Origin: Candidatus Hodarchaeota archaeon
GTDB taxonomy: Archaea > Asgardarchaeota > Heimdallarchaeia > Hodarchaeales > YT1-057
Assembly (NCBI GenBank): GCA_016839955.1
Contig: JAEOTI010000465.1
Span: 1-18,498, forward strand
Reading direction: 5' to 3'
DNA: 18,498 nucleotides
Positions 14,586 to 18,498 of the stretch are shown here, piece after piece. The position numbers and the translations under genes are program-made. The notes beneath the pieces are model-generated. The model was not told the DNA's origin and made no database searches. It was given only the letters and a program-made list of their open reading frames with translations. How positions within the stretch are numbered: position 1 is the stretch's first letter; every line of letters begins with the position of its first letter.

Positions 14586-16118
14586 ATGGAGCTTCGTTGG
14601 AAACAGATACTTGCGTATTTTATTGCCCAAATTGCGCTTTTATTCTTCACTTTGTGGGTAGCTTACAATAATTTGGACCAGTTTACGATTGGAGTAGCGC
14701 TCGCAATTCCATTATTCAGTTGTATGGGTTTTCTCTTCTGTATAGGTTTCTTTACAGACATAAGAATGAAAGAATCTCCTTTACTTGTTTTTGTTGGACC
14801 AATAGTCTCAATAATGTTATTTGTATTTTCAACACATTTTCTAATGGGTGTACAAACTTTTTTTGATACTGTATTGACAGCGATCCTCGGAGCAATGTTG
14901 TTTTTTGCTTCTGCCCTTCCAATTCTATTATTATTTTCCGTAGTTTTTGGTATTAACATGAGAGAGAAAATGAAAACAAATCCACAATTTATTAGATTTT
15001 TAACAAGATTAAAGACATTAACTTTGATTGGAGTCAGTGGATTCATAATAACAGGAGTATATCAAGCTAATAATATCCTTTTTTTGCATAAAGATCCTAT
15101 TTATACGTTAATTGAAAGTGTTCTCATTGTTTCTACCTTTCTCGCCCTAATTAACATTTCTATTGACGAAAAACTCGTTATTAGCTGTGGAGCAGCATTT
15201 GTTAGTATAATTATTCAAGTACTTTTAGGATTTCAACTACTTTTTCTAGTGCTATTGATTGTCGCTACCCCATTATCTGTCTACTTAATGGACAATTTAC
15301 AGTTGAGTGTGTCGAAAATTAAGTTACAAAACTTATCAATCCTTCTAGCGATCCTGATTCCTTCATTAATACTAGCATATCTTATTCCCTATTTCTTAAT
15401 TTCAGATAGTTCAATTTTTTTCGTCCTTATAGCGATAGCCAGCATATTGGTTCTTATCACCACCAAATTACATCCAGGAGTTGAAGAAAGTATTATAATA
15501 GGAGCTTTGACAACACTTGGATGGATTGGATTACTTTTGCTTGATAATTTCCTTCCCCGTTATGAGCAAGTCACTGATACGAAAATTGGAAACCTAGTTC
15601 TTCCATTTTTCGGATTAATTATTGGATCAATTATCTTGGGGCAAATGCTCCGTCAAAATATACTTTATATCTCTAGAGATGGTCATCGACTTGCTAATAA
15701 GGGAGAACGGATTTTAGATGATTGGTTATCGAAACATTGTCTTTATCACGAAGTTCATCCATTGATTGATGGACCAGTTTGTCTGTCTTTCTTAGTGAAA
15801 AGCAAGAGTAAAGAGCATTACATTCATTATTCCCCAGAACTCAAAGGGCCAATAGAAATAGCTCAACAACAAGAGCTAGAGAAGCAAGTAATAGAAAAAA
15901 ATCTTCCCATCGATTTTGTATATGGTGGACTTGAGTCGTTAGATAAACGTTTAGCCCACCTACTAAAAGAAGGGAAAGCTGATGTTTTCACACCTACACA
16001 TATCCTGAAAAAAGAAAAACAAAACTCAAACAAACAAGAATTAGAGAAAAAAGAACTGATCACATCATTTGAAAGTTTTTGGACTCGTAAGAGCCCTAAA
16101 TCAGACTCTCGTCATTAA
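14586..16118 (+). CDS. Polytopic membrane protein with soluble C-terminal domain (possible degenerate PD-(D/E)XK fold)
   Basis: I do not recognise the whole protein. From the ATG at 14586 (510 residues) the first about 360 residues hold around eleven to thirteen hydrophobic segments without transporter or enzyme motifs I know. Residues about 365-470 are soluble. The pattern HRLANKGERILDDWLSKHCL, then YHEVHPL, then CLSFLVK and HYIHYSPELKG, then a helix and IDFVYGG, resembles PD-(D/E)XK nuclease-like domains in strand and helix order and in the leading GE. The catalytic aspartate and the E-x-K pair seem to be replaced (PVCLSF and HYIHY), so it is probably inactive if it belongs there. The last 40 residues are charged and likely disordered. 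AAGGA lies upstream of the ATG, and a GTG at 14562 would add eight residues. It is not obviously in an operon. Confidence 0.8.
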   Translation: MELRWKQILAYFIAQIALLFFTLWVAYNNLDQFTIGVALAIPLFSCMGFLFCIGFFTDIRMKESPLLVFVGPIVSIMLFVFSTHFLMGVQTFFDTVLTAILGAMLFFASALPILLLFSVVFGINMREKMKTNPQFIRFLTRLKTLTLIGVSGFIITGVYQANNILFLHKDPIYTLIESVLIVSTFLALINISIDEKLVISCGAAFVSIIIQVLLGFQLLFLVLLIVATPLSVYLMDNLQLSVSKIKLQNLSILLAILIPSLILAYLIPYFLISDSSIFFVLIAIASILVLITTKLHPGVEESIIIGALTTLGWIGLLLLDNFLPRYEQVTDTKIGNLVLPFFGLIIGSIILGQMLRQNILYISRDGHRLANKGERILDDWLSKHCLYHEVHPLIDGPVCLSFLVKSKSKEHYIHYSPELKGPIEIAQQQELEKQVIEKNLPIDFVYGGLESLDKRLAHLLKEGKADVFTPTHILKKEKQNSNKQELEKKELITSFESFWTRKSPKSDSRH

Positions 16119-16180
16119 AAAGGGAATAATTTGAAGTAATAATGGATTCTTTCTTAATTTATGAATAGATCAAGGAAATA

Positions 16181-16696
16181 TTAAATTAAAACTTTAGTAA
16201 ATTGAATTAAATCTCGATAATCATTGTTGACTAATTTAACCCCTTGTTCTAATCTTCCCATTTCTTTAAATTGGAACTTTTTTAATAATAGAATGCTAGG
16301 CTTATTGTCTGCAATAACTTCCGCAGTTAGGACTTCCAAAGTTGTTGTTTCAAGTATAGTTTGGATTAAATGTTCAATTAAAGAAGAACCTATCCCTTTT
16401 CGTCTATCTTTTGGGTGAACTACAAAACCAATAGAGGCTACATGGGATAATAATTGCTCCGACCGAGGTAAGGCAAGGATATGTCCGATAACTTCCTGTT
16501 TAAATTGTTTATTTTCAGCTATGAGATAGATTGTATTCTTATTGGGAAGAATATCCTTTAGAAACGCATCACTTTCTTCCTTGGATATTTCACTTTTTCT
16601 TGCTAAGAAATAGGACTCCTTGATTATTAGATTAATTAAGTGACGATTTTTCTCATAAAAAGGCGGAGTTAATTGTTTAATTCTAGTTTCCGACAA
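16181..16696 (-). CDS. GNAT-family N-acetyltransferase
   Basis: This protein of 171 residues has the GNAT acetyl-CoA fold. Numbered from the TTG at 16696, motif A reads SIGFVVHPKDRRKGIGSSLIEHLI (about 88-112) with the pyrophosphate-binding R-x-x-G-x-G element RRKGIG (98-103). Motif B follows as EVIADNKPSILLLKKFQFKEMGR, the usual asparagine then helix then phenylalanine pattern of RimI-like members. The substrate may be a protein N-terminus or a small amine and cannot be told. I start at the TTG at 16696 because GGGAG lies 8 bases before it; the upstream TTG at 16711 overlaps that site. It is convergent with the membrane-protein gene and divergent from the double winged-helix regulator, so it may be controlled by that regulator. 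Confidence 0.9.
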   Translation of the reverse strand: MSETRIKQLTPPFYEKNRHLINLIIKESYFLARKSEISKEESDAFLKDILPNKNTIYLIAENKQFKQEVIGHILALPRSEQLLSHVASIGFVVHPKDRRKGIGSSLIEHLIQTILETTTLEVLTAEVIADNKPSILLLKKFQFKEMGRLEQGVKLVNNDYRDLIQFTKVLI

Positions 16697-16785
16697 ATTA
16701 ATCGCTCCCAAAAATGTTCTCAGGAAAGTTGATAAGTTTTCTCAATCTCTCCTGAAGATTAGGATATCTCTAGTCAAAAGGAACA

Positions 16786-16814
16786 TTATTTATAAGTCGG
16801 CTATAATCTTATAG
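16786..16814. promoter_or_regulatory. Symmetric TATA-like elements in the divergent GNAT/regulator gap
   Basis: CTATAA-TC-TTATAG (16801-16814) is a perfect 14-base palindrome, and next to it ATTATTTATAAG (16786-16797) contains TATA-like sequence on both strands. On the minus strand the latter would start transcription near 16765, 69 bases before the acetyltransferase TTG. On the plus strand it would start near 16820 for the regulator. The arrangement suggests divergent promoters with a possible operator for the winged-helix protein. Confidence 0.4.
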
Positions 16815-16841
16815 AAGTAATTGATATTGGACTCCTCGCTC

Positions 16842-16895
16842 AGAAATAGGATTCCTTATACTTCTAATCTATTTCCTTAGGACAAGAAATAGGAT
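16842..16895 (+). repeat. Direct repeat AGAAATAGGAT up to the regulator start codon
   Basis: AGAAATAGGAT is present at 16842-16852 and 16885-16895; the second copy runs into the ATG at 16894. Between them ATCTATTTCCT (16868-16878) is an imperfect inverted copy. This may be a site through which the regulator controls its own gene. The repeat is short and chance cannot be excluded. Confidence 0.35.
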
Positions 16896-17766
16896 GAGCC
16901 CAACAGGAAAAGCAAATGAAACAACAAAGCTTAGTCCTAAATCCTTTGGAGCATCACACCCAACTCAAAATAAAATCATTGAACTTCTTCATGATAGAGA
17001 ATTGGATATCCTTCAAATTGTTAATAAGTTGAGACTTTCACGAGAAGAGATAGAAGGACACCTTGCTACTTTACAAAGGCAACACAGAATTCATACTCGT
17101 CAGGATAAAGTTCATAATACTTCTGAACATCGAAAGCTTTACAGAACCACAGCAGTAGGAGTTATTAGAGGTAAATCAGCAACTGAACGACTTTTGCATC
17201 CTGTTGCATCACAAATTTTGAATCTTCTTACACATAAAGAAATGTCACTCTCCTGGATTGCAAAAGAACTAGACATTCCCAAATCCAAGGTCAATTATCA
17301 TATAGTCAAACTACTGGAAGAAGAACTTATCATAAAAACACGTACAGAGCAGTATCCAACGGGTTTAATTAAACCTTTCTACAGAGCGAAATGGAAAGTC
17401 AACCTACCACGATTAGAGGATTTAAAACAAGAGGGTCGTCGGAATAAAACAGTTATTTCAGTTCCAGGTATTTCTTATCTCGAATCCTTAAAATCCTTTG
17501 TCTGGGGATGGATGTTAGGTAATGGGTATTCTTCTGAGGACATCCTCAAAATACTAGGGCTTCCAGAAGACGAAGAAAAGTCTTGGTCGTTAGAAGCTGA
17601 GTCTAAATTCCTTATGAAGATCGCAAGTGTCCTTGAGACAATAGCCAGTGAAGAACCAGTATTTTTATTTAATGGCTTACCTATTGCTAGTGAGCTTAAA
17701 TTTCGCCTTTTGGATAAAGCTATACGTCAAATCATCGACACAAAAGATGTAAAAAAGGATCCATAG
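16894..17766 (+). CDS. Transcriptional regulator with two ArsR-type winged-helix domains
   Basis: This protein of 290 residues has two winged helices in a row. The first, about 23-88, contains HPTQNKIIELLHDRELDILQ and EEIEGHLATLQRQHRI followed by a wing ending KLYRTT. The second, about 101-168, contains HPVASQILNLLTHKEMSLSWIAKELDIPKSKVNYHIVKLLEEELI and a wing ending PFYRAKWK. Both begin with HP and have the ArsR-like helix pattern, so they probably arose by internal duplication. The last 120 residues are mostly helical without known ligand motifs and may dimerise or sense a signal. The ATG at 16894 has only a weak purine-rich stretch upstream. The gene is divergent from the acetyltransferase. 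A T7 run near 17808-17815 may end its transcript. Confidence 0.88.
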   Translation: MSPTGKANETTKLSPKSFGASHPTQNKIIELLHDRELDILQIVNKLRLSREEIEGHLATLQRQHRIHTRQDKVHNTSEHRKLYRTTAVGVIRGKSATERLLHPVASQILNLLTHKEMSLSWIAKELDIPKSKVNYHIVKLLEEELIIKTRTEQYPTGLIKPFYRAKWKVNLPRLEDLKQEGRRNKTVISVPGISYLESLKSFVWGWMLGNGYSSEDILKILGLPEDEEKSWSLEAESKFLMKIASVLETIASEEPVFLFNGLPIASELKFRLLDKAIRQIIDTKDVKKDP

Positions 17767-17904
17767 TTAAAAATAATACAGATTTGTGCCTAAAAAATCA
17801 GAATACCTTTTTTTCTAAATTTTGTTAATTTAAAAACTCTCTCTACTAATACAGAGTTAAAATGGTAATATCTCCTTGTTAAATCTAATATTTTTATCTG
17901 AGAA

Positions 17905-17973
17905 ATGAAATTAATCGAGGAAATTCGAGCGGTCCTTACAAAACTGCGGCCCTTGGACTTGGGTTGGGCATGA
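17905..17973 (+). other. Possible 22-residue ORF or small structured RNA
   Basis: An ATG at 17905 opens a 22-codon frame (MKLIEEIRAVLTKLRPLDLGWA) ending in TGA. It has no good ribosome site; a start site from the TATA-like box at 17857-17866 would fall near 17888. The stretch is about 48% G+C against roughly one-third around it and can fold: GGTCC with GGACT, or GCCC with GGGC. A terminator-like T8 follows. The unit is therefore either a tiny amphipathic peptide gene, a non-coding RNA, or a gene remnant. It does not match tRNA, C/D box or H/ACA patterns. Confidence 0.25.
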
Positions 17974-17998
17974 TTTTTATCAATTCCTTGTTTTTTTT
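17971..17998 (+). terminator. Short palindrome followed by T8
   Basis: TGATTTTTATCA (17971-17982) is followed 8 bases later by eight T residues (17991-17998). It directly follows the G+C-rich patch and would end any short transcript from it. The stem is only four base pairs, so the T run is the main signal. Confidence 0.4.
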
Positions 17999-18098
17999 AA
18001 CCATTTGTATTTTTTCACTAGCTATGTTCTAAAATTTAAGGAAGGAGAAAATTAAGATCTAAATTTGAGTTTGAAAGATCAATTAGAGGATGAAACCG

Positions 18099-18137
18099 TA
18101 GACCTAGTCTATCACTCCTAGTATAAACCTTTTAGGA
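18099..18137. promoter_or_regulatory. Candidate promoter/operator of the HerA-like gene
   Basis: TAGAC-CTA-GTCTA (18099-18111) is a perfect 5-base inverted repeat. It is followed by TCCTA (18116-18120) and TAGGA (18133-18137), which enclose the TATA-like AGTATAAACC. A start about 25 bases beyond would be near 18150, 12 bases before the ATG at 18162. The symmetric arms around the TATA suggest a repressor site, but they are short. Confidence 0.35.
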
Positions 18138-18161
18138 TACTCTATTCCTTTTTCACTGTCA

Positions 18162-18498
18162 ATGGAGAAGGATTTTATTTTATCAAAGGAAATTCGAAAT
18201 GAAAATAAATCTACTAAATTGATAAAGAAATTCAGACAGGAAATCTTTGTGGGATTAATAATGACTTCTGATTCCTTCTTTTTAGGGAAAACTCCTGAGG
18301 GTGATTTCCATTTTGAAACAAATATGTTAGTGACTCACGCGCTTGTGTTAGGTGCATCTGGTTCAGGAAAAACAGTTATGTGCAAGGCAATTGTTGAAGA
18401 AGCGCTTCAACATAAGGTTCCAATCCTTGCAATTGATCCGAAAGGGGATATTGCAGGATTAGGGATGGCCTTACAAACCTACGATCCAGAGAATGTCA
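18162..18498 (+). CDS. HerA/DUF87-like ATPase, 5' part only
   Basis: The frame is open from ATG 18162 to the window end (112 codons) and continues outside. The second ATG at 18261 is preceded by GGGA. From there the sequence runs FFLGKTPEGDFHFETNMLVTHALVLGASGSGKT, with the P-loop GASGSGKT at residues 31-38 and a following strand VPILAIDPKGDIAG (53-66). The THALVLGASGSGKT and IDPKGD pair is characteristic of HerA/VirD4-FtsK-type hexameric ATPases of the DUF87 group, which pump DNA or act with a nuclease partner. The 33 residues before the second ATG are charged and may be a real extension or untranslated; neither start has a strong ribosome site. The short N-terminus leaves little room for the HerA beta-barrel, so this is probably the minimal DUF87 type. 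Confidence 0.85.
   Translation, partial: MEKDFILSKEIRNENKSTKLIKKFRQEIFVGLIMTSDSFFLGKTPEGDFHFETNMLVTHALVLGASGSGKTVMCKAIVEEALQHKVPILAIDPKGDIAGLGMALQTYDPENV

Larger units (their letters stand above)
17767..18161. other. Long intergenic region before the HerA-like gene
   Basis: These 395 bases hold no ordinary gene. In order they contain a T-rich run after the regulator (about 17808-17830), a TATA-like GTTAAAATGG (17857-17866), a patch of about half G+C with a 22-codon frame (17905-17973), a TGATTTTTATCA palindrome followed by eight T residues (17971-17998), a GGAAGGAG sequence (18041-18048) with no well-placed long frame behind it, and two inverted repeats around a TATA-like box (18099-18137) just before the HerA-like gene. 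Confidence 0.5.

Noticed and set aside
17905..17973. A tRNA or C/D box RNA in the G+C-rich patch
   Set aside because: No acceptor stem, no T-loop GGTTCRA and no matching RTGATGA/CTGA box pair were found; only short generic stems.
18041..18120. GGAAGGAG ribosome-site-like sequence followed by an 18-codon TTG frame
   Set aside because: Spacing to the TTG is about 17 bases, the frame is tiny and it overlaps the inverted repeats before the HerA-like gene.
1..18498. CRISPR array, insertion sequence, rRNA or integrase
   Set aside because: No regularly spaced repeats, transposase or integrase motifs, or rRNA-like conserved segments were seen on either strand.

Overview
The window is AT-rich (roughly one-third G+C), densely coded, with Shine-Dalgarno-like sites before some genes and TATA-like boxes about 25-50 bases before others. 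The gene content reads as archaeal: a TrmB-type regulator, ArsR-like winged-helix regulators, a HerA/DUF87-type ATPase, an M3B oligoendopeptidase, a substrate-binding protein ending in a PGF-CTERM-like tail, and a small Ras/Arf-superfamily GTPase beside TPR proteins. The GTPase and TPR content suggests an Asgard archaeon (Heimdall-, Gerd- or Hodarchaeia-like). That placement is an inference, because no rRNA or other marker gene lies in the window.

Bases 1-5050, all minus strand, form the most unusual region. In transcription order they hold a short TPR gene, a long TPR gene ending in a predicted longin-like alpha/beta domain, a small GTPase with a non-canonical G3 motif, a tandem winged-helix protein whose start overlaps the GTPase end, and a further TPR protein cut by the window edge. 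The first two TPR genes are joined at an A7 tract with a stop directly behind it. They are probably one protein split by programmed frameshifting, a real mutation or a base-calling error. The set looks like a GTPase signalling module: switch, scaffold/regulator and DNA-binding output.

Bases 5100-8150 hold a two-gene ABC-2 exporter (ATPase and permease, minus strand) and a divergent TrmB-family regulator. The gap between them has one palindromic TATA element flanked by two identical 12-base repeats, a good candidate for a shared operator/promoter.

Bases 8150-12302 encode a polar amino-acid ABC importer as three separate units, each with its own likely promoter and U-rich terminator: an ATPase with a C-terminal zinc ribbon, a binding protein with a signal peptide and PGF-CTERM-like tail, and a permease with an extra N-terminal block of about seven membrane segments.

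Bases 12500-18498 hold pepF, a polytopic membrane protein with a nuclease-fold-like soluble tail, a GNAT acetyltransferase, a divergent double winged-helix regulator, a roughly 395-base gap with a possible very short ORF or structured RNA, and the start of a HerA-like ATPase that runs off the edge. No tRNA, rRNA, CRISPR array or insertion sequence was seen.
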